From positions 248,001-312,000 of the forward strand of contig CAVXLQ010000023.1 in NCBI GenBank assembly GCA_963762635.1: a DNA stretch of 64,000 bases, read 5' to 3'. Of the stretch, positions 57,216 to 64,000 are shown in pieces (position 1 is the first letter of the stretch; every line of letters begins with the position of its first letter). Under the pieces are notes generated by a model. It saw nothing but the letters and a program-made list of their open reading frames with translations, had not been told where the DNA came from and made no database searches. A program made the translations under genes and the position numbers. This stretch comes from Tenggerimyces sp963762635 (lineage in GTDB: Bacteria; Actinomycetota; Actinomycetes; Propionibacteriales; Actinopolymorphaceae).

Positions 57216-58616
57216 ATGGTCATCCGCCCGCTGGAAAGCGCGCGACGGGTGCTACGTCCGCTGAGGGGCGCTCGCAGCACCTCCACCATCCAAGCGTCTG
57301 CTGAGGAAGCGGCTCAGGCCCCGCCGACGCTACGCGTCGCCCACTTCTCCGACACTTGGCTGCCCCGCCGCGACGGCATCATCACGGTGCTGCAGACGCT
57401 GGCCAGCACGATGGAAGCGCTCGGTCACTCCAGCCTGCTCGTGGTGCCCCGGCACCCCGACCTGCCCAAGGACGACAAGAACCTGCTGCAGATCCCCTCG
57501 GTGCCGCTCGGGATCGCGCAGTTCCGGATCGCCTCGTGGCCGCGGAGCAAGCACGTCGAGAAGATCGCCCACTGGCTGCCGAACGTCGTCCACGTGCACA
57601 CCCCGGGACCGATCGGCCTGCTCGGCATCTTCACCGCTCGGCGGCTCGGGCTGCCGCTCGTTCTGCACTACCACACGGATCTGCCCGCGTACGCCGACGC
57701 GTACCGGCTGCCCACGTCGGTCCTCAAGGCCGTGATGGGCTGCTACGCGATGAGGCTGTCGGCGCCGAAGCTGAAGTACGAGAAGCAGCCGAACAAGGCC
57801 GACCGCCGCCGTTCGGTGATCGACACCGGCACGGCCCTGCTGTTCGCCGACGCGGACGCTGTGTTGGTCCCGACGCCGGCGATCCTCAACCGCTGTGGCG
57901 GTTTGCCGTTGCTGGCCGACCGGATCTACATCGCGCCCGCCGGCGTGGGGTTGCCCGAGGTGCCGGCGGCTTCGCGTTCGGCGTTCCGGCACGAGCATGG
58001 TGTGGGGTTGGACGAGCCGATGGTGTTGTTCGTCGGACGGGTCAACCGGGAGAAGGGCATCGACACGCTGACCGAGGCTTTCGGTCGGGTTTTGAAGACC
58101 GTGCCGAATGCGCGGCTCGTTCTGGTCGGTGCCGTGTACGAGAAGGGCTGGGTCAAGGGCCTGCTCGACAAGGCCGGGATCACCGCGCGAACGGTGTTGA
58201 CCGGCCAGCTGCTGCCCGACGAGGTGGCTCGGGCGTACGCGGCGGCCGACGTCTTCGCGTTCCCGTCGATGACGGACACGCAGGGCTTGGTCGTCCAGGA
58301 GGCCGCGCTGGCCGGGCTGCCCTCTCTGCTCGCCGACCCGGCTTTGCACGCTTCCAGCACTATCGCCGCCGCTGGGGTGCTGGCGAGCTCGGATCCGGCC
58401 GAGTACGGGCAGGCCTTGACCGAGCTGCTGACGGACCCCGGCCGCCGGATGGCGCTGGGCCAGGCCGCCAGGGACGTGGCGCGGACGAACTCGCCAGACG
58501 AGTTCGCGGCGCTGATGACCACGGTCTACGGCCGCGCGGTGCGCCGCGCCGCCTCCGCGACGCGCGAAAGCCGTCGCCGTCGCTTCCGCCCCTCGAAGGC
58601 CAAGCTCATCGCCTAG
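57216..58616 (+). CDS. GT4-family glycosyltransferase
   Basis: Encodes 466 residues, GT-B fold. VAHFSDTWLPRRDGIITVLQ opens the acceptor domain with VHVHTPGPIGLLG. The donor domain has VLFVGRVNREKGIDTLTEAF and the EX7E motif region (ADVFAFPSMTDTQGLVVQEA). It probably transfers a hexose or mannose to a lipid or glycan at the inner membrane face; the acceptor is unknown. ATG 57216 follows AGGGAG at 9 nt. A basic tail (RRRRFRPSKAK) follows the fold. Confidence 0.88.
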   Translation: MVIRPLESARRVLRPLRGARSTSTIQASAEEAAQAPPTLRVAHFSDTWLPRRDGIITVLQTLASTMEALGHSSLLVVPRHPDLPKDDKNLLQIPSVPLGIAQFRIASWPRSKHVEKIAHWLPNVVHVHTPGPIGLLGIFTARRLGLPLVLHYHTDLPAYADAYRLPTSVLKAVMGCYAMRLSAPKLKYEKQPNKADRRRSVIDTGTALLFADADAVLVPTPAILNRCGGLPLLADRIYIAPAGVGLPEVPAASRSAFRHEHGVGLDEPMVLFVGRVNREKGIDTLTEAFGRVLKTVPNARLVLVGAVYEKGWVKGLLDKAGITARTVLTGQLLPDEVARAYAAADVFAFPSMTDTQGLVVQEAALAGLPSLLADPALHASSTIAAAGVLASSDPAEYGQALTELLTDPGRRMALGQAARDVARTNSPDEFAALMTTVYGRAVRRAASATRESRRRRFRPSKAKLIA

Positions 58617-58632
58617 CCACCCCGCCGGTACG

Positions 58633-58682
58633 GAGTTGTTGGACAGATCTCGGCCTCTATCGCGACATCCGTCCAACAAGTC
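58633..58682. repeat. GTTGTTGGA-family palindrome, copy 7
   Basis: Arms GAGTTGTTGGACAGATCTCG (58633-58652) and 58663-58682 (ending TCCAACAAGTC) flank GCCTCTATCG. It lies just after the glycosyltransferase stop, 39 kb from the main cluster. Confidence 0.85.
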
Positions 58683-58773
58683 CGAGCTTGCTCGGACGTC
58701 CAAGATTCGAGACTGCGTCCCACTCCGCGAGACAGCCGTGACAGGGCTTGGCACTGTCCGTAGCCTGGACAAC

Positions 58774-58881
58774 GTGCTGCGTACGACTTCAGGGCGCCCG
58801 GCTTTCCGGACGTTCCTCCTGACCAAGCGGCGTGCGGTCGACAACTGCCGTACGGCCACCTGCCTGTGTCGTCCCTTCTGA
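58774..58881 (+). CDS. Cysteine-rich leader peptide of the sulfur operon
   Basis: GTG 58774 opens a 35-residue frame ending RRAVDNCRTATCLCRPF, with three cysteine codons in the last eleven. Very similar short peptides precede sulfur-metabolism genes across actinobacteria; in mycobacteria such leaders attenuate downstream expression when cysteine is plentiful. It ends 115 nt before the DUF4395 gene, a gap that contains a hairpin. Confidence 0.75.
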   Translation: MLRTTSGRPAFRTFLLTKRRAVDNCRTATCLCRPF

Positions 58882-58954
58882 CGGGACGGCCAGCACCGCT
58901 GCGCTAAGCACAAAAGCACCCCCCGCGTTCGGCCGTCTCACGCGCTTCCCACCA

Positions 58955-58970
58955 GAAAGCGCGCGCTTTC
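58955..58970 (+). promoter_or_regulatory. Hairpin in leader-operon gap (candidate attenuator stem)
   Basis: GAAAGCGCGCGCTTTC is a perfect 16-nt palindrome between the leader peptide and the DUF4395 gene. It could pair alternatively with upstream GC-rich sequence, depending on ribosome position. Confidence 0.4.
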
Positions 58971-58996
58971 CCCTGCCCGCAGTCGTCAGGAGAGCC

Positions 58997-59482
58997 ATGT
59001 CCGAACAATCCACCCAGACCAGCACCAGCCCAGCGGTCACGGCCAAGGGAAAGATCGACCCACGCGGTACGAGGTTCGCCGCCGGGATCACCGTGGCCGT
59101 ACTCGCGATCGTGCTGATCACCGGCAACCCGATCATCCTCGCCCTGCAGCTGCTGGTGTTCGCCGCAGGTGCGTTCCTCGGCCCCAAGAACTCGCCGTAC
59201 GGCCTGCTCTTCGCCGGCCTCGTCAGGCCCCGCCTGCAATCTCCACGTGAGCTCGAGGAGGAGGCCCCGCCGAGGTTCGCTCAGGCGCTCGGGTTGACCT
59301 TCGCCGTCGTCGGCCTCGTGGCCTACCTGTCCGGAGCGGCCGTTGTCGGAGCGGTCGTCATCGGTCTCGCCCTCGCCGCCGCGTTCCTGCAGGCGGCGTT
59401 CGGGTTCTGCCTCGGCTGCGAGATCTACCTGCTCGCCCGCCGCGTTCTGCATTCGTCGCCAAGCAAGGAGGTCTCCGCATGA
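58997..59482 (+). CDS. DUF4395 membrane protein
   Basis: Encodes 161 residues with about four membrane helices (TVAVLAIVLITGNPIILALQ first). A conserved cysteine-bearing stretch (FGFCLGCEIYLL) lies near the C terminus, a CxxC in or near the membrane. DUF4395 is usually encoded with thioredoxin and sulfurtransferase genes, so a role in sulfane sulfur transfer or thiol redox is inferred. ATG follows AGGAG. It overlaps sseA by 4 nt. Confidence 0.87.
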   Translation: MSEQSTQTSTSPAVTAKGKIDPRGTRFAAGITVAVLAIVLITGNPIILALQLLVFAAGAFLGPKNSPYGLLFAGLVRPRLQSPRELEEEAPPRFAQALGLTFAVVGLVAYLSGAAVVGAVVIGLALAAAFLQAAFGFCLGCEIYLLARRVLHSSPSKEVSA

Positions 59483-60330
59483 GCCGTGACGCCACACTCG
59501 TCTCCGCCGACTGGGTGGAAGAGCACCTGGACGACCCGAAGGTCGTGCTGGTCGAGGTCGACGAGGACACGACCTCGTACGACAAGGGCCATCTCAAGGG
59601 CGCGATCAAGCTCGACTGGAAGAAGGACCTGCAGGACCAGGTCCGCCGCGACTTCGTCAACAAGGAGCAGTTCGAGGCCTTGCTGTCGCAGCGCGGGGTG
59701 AGCCCTGACGACACGGTGATCCTGTACGGCGGCAACAACAACTGGTTCGCGGCGTACGCGTACTGGTACTTCAAGCTGTACGGCCACCAGGACGCCAAGC
59801 TGCTCGACGGCGGACGCAAGAAGTGGGAGCTCGACAGCCGTGAGCTGGTCGAGGAGATCCCGCAGCGCGCGGCCACGAGCTACGTCGCGCAGGACCCGGA
59901 CCTCGCGATCCGCGCGTTCCGCGACGAGGTCGTCGACGCGATCGGCCAGCGCAACCTGGTCGACGTCCGTTCGCCCGACGAGTACGCCGGTCGCCTGCTT
60001 GCTCCCGCGCACCTCCCGCAGGAGTCGGCGCAGCGCCCGGGTCACATTCCGACCGCGGTGAGCGTGCCGTGGAGCAAGGCGGCGAACGAGGACGGCACGT
60101 TCCGTTCCGACGACGACCTCCGCTCGATCTACGGCGGTGCCGGCGTCGACTTCGACAAGGACACGATCGCCTACTGCCGGATCGGCGAGCGGTCGTCGCA
60201 CACCTGGTTCGTGCTGCACGAGCTGCTCGACCAGCCGAACGTGAAGAACTACGACGGCAGCTGGACCGAGTACGGCTCGCTCGTGGGCGTGCCGGTCGTG
60301 CTCGGCGACGAGCCGGGAGCTGCCTCATGA
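59479..60330 (+). CDS. sseA: Thiosulfate/3-mercaptopyruvate sulfurtransferase
   Basis: Encodes 283 residues, two rhodanese domains. The second carries the catalytic loop YCRIGERSSH with Cys233. The first ends without a catalytic Cys (ILYGGNNN), as expected for the inactive domain. It transfers sulfane sulfur from thiosulfate to a thiol or cyanide. ATG 59479 within the DUF4395 stop; it also overlaps the DUF1416 gene by 4 nt. Confidence 0.93.
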   Translation: MSRDATLVSADWVEEHLDDPKVVLVEVDEDTTSYDKGHLKGAIKLDWKKDLQDQVRRDFVNKEQFEALLSQRGVSPDDTVILYGGNNNWFAAYAYWYFKLYGHQDAKLLDGGRKKWELDSRELVEEIPQRAATSYVAQDPDLAIRAFRDEVVDAIGQRNLVDVRSPDEYAGRLLAPAHLPQESAQRPGHIPTAVSVPWSKAANEDGTFRSDDDLRSIYGGAGVDFDKDTIAYCRIGERSSHTWFVLHELLDQPNVKNYDGSWTEYGSLVGVPVVLGDEPGAAS

Positions 60331-60641
60331 GCGCCGCCGACGGTTGCGCGGCGCCCGTGGGCGGCGCCTCGCTGAAGGGTGTGGATGTGGACAACCAGGC
60401 CGTGATCCAGGGCGTCGTACGGCGTGACTCGGCCCCCGTGCCGAACGCGTACGTCCGGCTGCTCGACGGCTCGGGCGAGTTCGCGGCCGAGGTTCCGACG
60501 AACGACGGTGGCGAGTTCCGCTTCTTCGCCGCGCCTGGCACGTGGACCGTTCGGGCACTGGCTCCGAAGGCCTCGCCGGCGGACTCCGCCGTGGTCGCGG
60601 AGCTCGGCAAGGTGGCGAACGTGGAGCTGGCGATCAGCTAG
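60327..60641 (+). CDS. DUF1416 protein (SseC-like)
   Basis: Encodes 104 residues. The beta-sandwich of DUF1416 is visible in VIQGVVRRDSAPVPNAYVRL, then GEFRFFAAPGTWTVRALAPK. The family (SseC in mycobacteria) almost always follows a CysA/SseA sulfurtransferase, suggesting an accessory or regulatory role. ATG overlaps the previous stop. A hairpin follows. Confidence 0.9.
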   Translation: MSAADGCAAPVGGASLKGVDVDNQAVIQGVVRRDSAPVPNAYVRLLDGSGEFAAEVPTNDGGEFRFFAAPGTWTVRALAPKASPADSAVVAELGKVANVELAIS

Positions 60642-60657
60642 CCGCAGACAGGGCCAC

Positions 60658-60690
60658 GACGTCCCCGTACCGGTTCGGTGCGGGGACGTC
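60658..60690 (+). terminator. Terminator hairpin of the sulfur operon
   Basis: GACGTCCCCG (60658-60667) pairs with CGGGGACGTC (60681-60690), with an inner ACCG/CGGT stem. Confidence 0.8.
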
Positions 60691-60803
60691 GCCGTTCGCG
60701 GGGCCTGTGGATAACCCAGGGGTGCCGTTCGTCGATATGCCCTTTCGGCCCTATGCTGGGCCGCGCTGTTCTGGGCCGTTCAGGGCGACTGTCGGGGTGC
60801 CAT

Positions 60804-62336
60804 GTGGTAACGCTGAGGGATCTGGAAGACGACCGGGCTGCCAGCCCGGCCTCACCCATACCCGGAGCGCCCGCCCCGAGGCCGAAGCCGCTCAAGCCCG
60901 CGCACGGCATGGCCTGGTTCGCGGGCGGCGTCGCCGTCCTCGACCTCGCGCTGATCGGGATCGCCGTCATCGCCGCTCAGGCGCTGCGGTTCGGCCCCAA
61001 CGAGAACGAGATCGCCGGTGCCTGGCGTGGCAGCGCGCTCGGCGGTGTGCCGTACTCCGTCGTCGCCGTCGTGCTCGCGATCTTCTGGCTCGGCGTGATC
61101 GCCGCTCGTGGCGGCTACTCGCCGCGGATCTTCGGCGCCGGCGCGGACGAGTTCAAGCGCATCGTCAGTGCCAGCGTGCTGGCCGCCGGTCTCGTCGCGA
61201 TCGTCTGCTACCTCGGCAAGATCGAGCTCGCTCGTGGCTTCGTCGCGGTGGCGTTCCCGCTCGGCACACTGTTGCTGCTGATCGGCCGGTACGTCACGCG
61301 CCGCTGGCTGCACCGGCAGCGCAAGCGCGGCCACCTCACCCACAAGGTCCTGCTGGTCGGCATGCCGGCCCAGGTCGGCGAGACGCTCGAGGTCATCCAG
61401 CGCGAGCCGGGGATGGGCTTCGACGTCGTCGGCGCCTGCATTCCGCACCTGTCCAAGGAGCCCGGCGACGACCTACGCCAGGGTGGTCTGCCGATCCTCG
61501 GCGCGCTCGACGACGTACCGGCCGCGGTTGCCGCGTCCGGTGCCGACACCGTGGTCGTTTCCGGGCTGCCCGGCCGGTCGTCCCGCCTGCTGCGCCGGAT
61601 CTCCTGGTCGCTCGAGGGCGCGGGGGTCGACCTGGTCGTGTCGCCCGCGTTGACCGACGTCGCCGGGCCGCGCATCCACGTACGCCCGATGGCCGGTCTC
61701 CCGCTGCTGCACGTCGAGGAGCCCGACTTCGTCGGCGCCCGCCGGCTCGTGAAGGCGGCGTCGGACTGGGTCGCCGGCTCGATCCTCACGCTGATCGCGC
61801 TCCCGCTGCTGATCCTGATCGCGGTCGCGATCAAGGTCGGCGACCGCGGGCCCGTGCTGTTCCGGCAGACGCGTGTGGGCGTGCACGGGAAGGAGTTCCC
61901 GTGCTTCAAGTTCCGCTCGATGGTCGTCGACGCCGAGGCGAAGCTCGCCAAGCTGCAGGCGGAGAACGAGCACGACGGCGTGCTGTTCAAGATCAAGGAC
62001 GACCCGCGGGTGACGCGGGTGGGGAAGATCATCCGCCGGCTGTCCCTGGACGAGCTGCCCCAGCTGTTCAACGTTCTGCGCGGCGAGATGAGCCTGGTGG
62101 GCCCGCGGCCCCCGTTGCCCGCGGAGGTCCAGCAGTACGGCGACGACGTCCGCCGCCGGCTGTTGGTGAAGCCGGGGATCACGGGGCTGTGGCAGGTGTC
62201 CGGCCGCTCGAACCTCTCCTGGGAGGACTCGGTCCGCCTGGACCTGTACTACGTGGAGAACTGGTCCCTCTCCACCGACGTCGTGATCCTGTTCAAGACC
62301 GTCCGCGCCGTGCTGGCTCGCGACGGGGCTTATTAG
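60804..62336 (+). CDS. Polyprenyl-phosphate sugar-1-phosphate transferase
   Basis: Encodes 510 residues. Several membrane helices in residues 35-160, a central nucleotide-like domain (HKVLLVGMPAQVGETLEVIQ), then a further helix near 325. The C-terminal sugar-transferase domain has RQTRVGVHGKEFPCFKFRSM, LDELPQLFNVLRGEMSLVGP and KPGITGLWQVSGRS. It is of the WbaP/EpsL type, starting exopolysaccharide or glycan synthesis by loading undecaprenyl phosphate. GTG 60804 with GGGGTG upstream. No other polysaccharide genes follow. Confidence 0.92.
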   Translation: MVTLRDLEDDRAASPASPIPGAPAPRPKPLKPAHGMAWFAGGVAVLDLALIGIAVIAAQALRFGPNENEIAGAWRGSALGGVPYSVVAVVLAIFWLGVIAARGGYSPRIFGAGADEFKRIVSASVLAAGLVAIVCYLGKIELARGFVAVAFPLGTLLLLIGRYVTRRWLHRQRKRGHLTHKVLLVGMPAQVGETLEVIQREPGMGFDVVGACIPHLSKEPGDDLRQGGLPILGALDDVPAAVAASGADTVVVSGLPGRSSRLLRRISWSLEGAGVDLVVSPALTDVAGPRIHVRPMAGLPLLHVEEPDFVGARRLVKAASDWVAGSILTLIALPLLILIAVAIKVGDRGPVLFRQTRVGVHGKEFPCFKFRSMVVDAEAKLAKLQAENEHDGVLFKIKDDPRVTRVGKIIRRLSLDELPQLFNVLRGEMSLVGPRPPLPAEVQQYGDDVRRRLLVKPGITGLWQVSGRSNLSWEDSVRLDLYYVENWSLSTDVVILFKTVRAVLARDGAY

Positions 62337-62347
62337 GCCTACAAACA

Positions 62348-62391
62348 GATCAACGTCGGTGTCGTCGCGGCCTGCGACACCGACGTTGATC
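62348..62391. terminator. Perfect 17-bp palindrome after the sugar transferase
   Basis: GATCAACGTCGGTGTCG (62348-62364) and its exact reverse complement (62375-62391) flank TCGCGGCCTG, 11 nt beyond the stop and followed by TCCCCCTT. It is long for a terminator and resembles the other large palindromes in the window. Confidence 0.8.
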
Positions 62392-62436
62392 TCCCCCTTC
62401 TTGTTGCAACCCCGTTGCGTTCCCCGTGCTTCCCCG

Positions 62437-62760
62437 TTACCCCCGTTGTCGGAGCCCCGGTCCAGGACGTTCACCGCGCTCTCCCTCTGGCGAAGCCTGA
62501 GGGAGGGGATCCTTGTTTTCGTCACCCCCGTTGTCGGAGCCCCGGTCCAGGACGTTCACCGCGCTCTCCCTCTGGCGAAGCCTGAGGAGGGGATCCTTGT
62601 CTTCGTCCGCATGCCGAGCGACCAGATGAGCTGCCCGGCGTTGGTCGATCTCCTGATCCACCTCGAGCCGCCGCTTCTCGCTCATCGCTCCCACCGCGAT
62701 CGGTATGACGATCGCGTAGACCTCGTCACATCGATCGCAGTGGTAGACGTTCATGGCCAT
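62437..62760 (-). CDS. Hypothetical protein disrupted by a tandem duplication
   Basis: The frame begins 14 nt after the RTX gene stop (MAMNVYHCDRCDEVYAIVIP), so it could be the second gene of that operon. It has one CxxC pair, an Arg/Glu-rich helical middle and a tail that runs into an 85-bp duplication. Because 85 is not a multiple of three, the repeat NVLDRGSDNGG appears in different frames, changing the C terminus. No ribosome-binding site is clear. Confidence 0.4.
   Translation of the reverse strand: MAMNVYHCDRCDEVYAIVIPIAVGAMSEKRRLEVDQEIDQRRAAHLVARHADEDKDPLLRLRQRESAVNVLDRGSDNGGDENKDPLPQASPEGERGERPGPGLRQRG
62439..62607. repeat. 85-bp tandem duplication
   Basis: Unit 1 (62439-62523) and unit 2 (62524-62607) both begin ACCCCCGTTGTCGGAGCCCC. 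Unit 2 lacks one G in the GAGGGAGGGG run and has T to C at one site near the end. Confidence 0.92.
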
Positions 62761-62774
62761 CGAAGGGGCAAGAA

Positions 62775-63587
62775 CTAGGCAGGCGGAGCGAGGATCGCCC
62801 CGAGCGTGTTCTGGCCGATGTTGTTGATCCAGATCTCCTTGAACGTCGTCGGGTGCGGCCCGTCGAGGTAGGCGAACTTCACCTTGCCGAGCGTCGGCGA
62901 CGGGCAGAACACCTGCTCGACGTCCTTCTGCCGAACGGTCACCGCGAGCACGTTGTTGGCAAAGAACCGCACCACGAACTGCGCGCCGTCCTTCTGTGCC
63001 GCCGGGATCCGCTCGATCTTGCAGCTGAACTGCGGCTTCTTGCTGATGTCGACGCGCGGGATCGTACGGCCGTACGCGTAGACGAGCTTCGGGTCCACCC
63101 CGTTGTTGCCGAGGACGAACGGCGCGAAGATCATCGAGTCCTTGTCGTGGCGGTTCGCGTCCTCATCGCCGACGAAGATCTCGCTGCCGTCGCCCGGCGC
63201 CCAGATGTTGATGTCGCTGCCCGTGTCGCCGATCATCACGTCGCTGTTCGGCGCGGCGAAGGCCTCCCGGCCGCCGATCAGGATGTCGTGCCCCTCGTTG
63301 CCGAGCAGCACGTCGCTGCCGAGCTTGCCGATCAGCAGGTCGTTCCCAGCCCGCCCGAACAGCACGTCGGTGTTCTCCATGTGCTGCTTCGCCACCACGC
63401 CGGGCGGCTGGATGAACGTGTTGTTCGCGTTGTCGTTGTCCAGACCCTTGTGAACGTCCGGACCCGGCGTTCCCGGAATCACCGCGGCCTGAGCGCCGCC
63501 GATCGTCACCAAGGCGAGCGCGGCTACCGCCGCCGCCCCCACGGCCGGCCGGATAACCCGCCGAAACAGCCCAACCTGAGAAACCAC
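62775..63587 (-). CDS. Secreted protein with RTX-like calcium-binding repeats
   Basis: Encodes 270 residues. Signal peptide ends near residue 34 (ALVTIGGAQAA). Residues 72-130 hold nonapeptide-like repeats (GRAGNDLLIG, GKLGSDVLLG, GNEGHDILIGG, GDTGSDINIW). The C-terminal 110 residues (FSCKIERIPAAQKDGAQFVV) form an unknown beta domain with two cysteines. It is probably an extracellular calcium-stabilised protein without visible enzyme motifs. GTG start follows GGGAGGGAA. Confidence 0.85.
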   Translation of the reverse strand: MVSQVGLFRRVIRPAVGAAAVAALALVTIGGAQAAVIPGTPGPDVHKGLDNDNANNTFIQPPGVVAKQHMENTDVLFGRAGNDLLIGKLGSDVLLGNEGHDILIGGREAFAAPNSDVMIGDTGSDINIWAPGDGSEIFVGDEDANRHDKDSMIFAPFVLGNNGVDPKLVYAYGRTIPRVDISKKPQFSCKIERIPAAQKDGAQFVVRFFANNVLAVTVRQKDVEQVFCPSPTLGKVKFAYLDGPHPTTFKEIWINNIGQNTLGAILAPPA

Positions 63588-63745
63588 GGTGGTTCCCTCC
63601 CCTTCGAGACTTCAAGAGTCGTGTCGCCGGGCGAATCACCCGGCACTCATCAACCTAGGAAGCCGACCCACCGCCCACATGAGGCGTAGTGCCTTAGATC
63701 AGGGCGCCATCGCCTTATTCGTAGGCCGCCACCGCGAATCCCAGG

Positions 63746-63751
63746 CATAAT
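63746..63751 (+). promoter_or_regulatory. -10 element of a leaderless promoter
   Basis: CATAAT lies 6 nt before the GTG at 63758, so transcription should start at or next to the start codon. No good -35 was found. Confidence 0.4.
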
Positions 63752-63757
63752 CGACAC

Positions 63758-64000
63758 GTGGCAGTCCCGGAAGGGCCGTCGCCGTTCGTCGGACGACAGG
63801 CTCAACTGGAAGTGCTGCGGTGGGCATGCGGGCGGGCTGCAGAAGGTACGCCGTCGACTGTTGTCGTCGCCGGCGAGGCGGGCGTAGGCAAGACCAGGCT
63901 TGTCTCCGAGCTGTTGGCTGACCCAGCGAAAGCTGAGGTCCAGGCCCTCGTAGGCGGCTGCCTGCCCTTGGGCGGTGGCGGTGTGCCGTACGCCCCGATC
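63758..64000 (+). CDS. LuxR-type ATPase regulator, 3' partial
   Basis: The first 81 residues (PSPFVGRQAQLEVLRWACGR, then VVVAGEAGVGKTRLVSELL with Walker A) match the N terminus of large AAA-ATPase LuxR regulators, like the gene at 2220. The window ends before the Walker B and DNA-binding parts. GTG start. Confidence 0.82.
   Translation, partial: MAVPEGPSPFVGRQAQLEVLRWACGRAAEGTPSTVVVAGEAGVGKTRLVSELLADPAKAEVQALVGGCLPLGGGGVPYAPI

Noticed and set aside
60804..62336. An exopolysaccharide cluster starting at the sugar transferase
   Set aside because: Only this gene and a distant GT4 glycosyltransferase are present. There is no flippase, polymerase or nucleotide-sugar enzyme in the window.

Overview
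The window is high-GC DNA with dense genes on both strands, frequent ATGA start/stop overlaps and many GTG starts. It encodes mycothiol synthase (MshD), the actinobacterial nitrogen regulator GlnR, many TetR/LuxR/SARP regulators and a PHO-box-controlled pst operon. This points to an actinomycete. The gene mix (large LuxR-ATPase regulators, paired secreted subtilases) would suit a soil Propionibacteriales or Kribbella-like lineage, but the genus is inference only.

Layout. 1-4.9 kb: two large ATPase/TPR regulators, the first cut by the window edge. 4.9-5.3 kb: a composite palindromic element between convergent genes. 5.3-9.4 kb: a frameshifted FAD oxidoreductase, a formyltransferase-like protein, and an FAD monooxygenase divergent from a TetR gene. 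9.4-11.9 kb: a two-component system whose kinase and regulator genes are separated by eight 71-bp tandem repeats. 12-17.1 kb: a small-molecule kinase, MtnA (methionine salvage) and an AfsR-like regulator. 17.2-23.6 kb: ArsR- and HxlR-type regulators, a LUD protein, a field of long palindromes, PepC, a hydrolase/TetR pair and two DUF202 membrane proteins.

24-41.6 kb is a phosphate/polyphosphate neighbourhood: a PiT transporter with its PhoU-like partner, pstSCAB behind a clear PHO box, then ppk, a CYTH-CHAD protein and a Nudix-phosphatase fusion. These are interspersed with a hydrolase/TetR pair, a broken DUF2188 gene, an SRPBCC/TetR/YCII cluster, an MFS pump and a MazEF-type toxin-antitoxin pair. 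41.6-49.1 kb: two translationally coupled secreted subtilisin-like proteases of about 1250 residues. 49.3-54.2 kb: mshD, glnR, a MoaD/ThiS protein, a methyltransferase and a secreted M1 metallopeptidase.

54.3-60.6 kb: an ECF sigma/anti-sigma pair, a nucleoside hydrolase, thioredoxin, a glycosyltransferase, and a sulfur operon (DUF4395-sseA-DUF1416) behind a cysteine-rich leader peptide. 60.8-64 kb: a sugar-phosphate transferase, an 85-bp tandem duplication, a secreted RTX-like protein and the start of another LuxR-type ATPase regulator.

The most unusual features are non-coding. One is the 71-bp array, which repeatedly copies the 3' end of the kinase gene. Another is a seven-copy family of long palindromes (core GTTGTTGGAC..GTCCAACAAC) at gene 3' ends. 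A third is a roughly 416-bp element bounded by about 35-bp inverted repeats. No RNA genes, CRISPR array, prophage or insertion sequence was seen.
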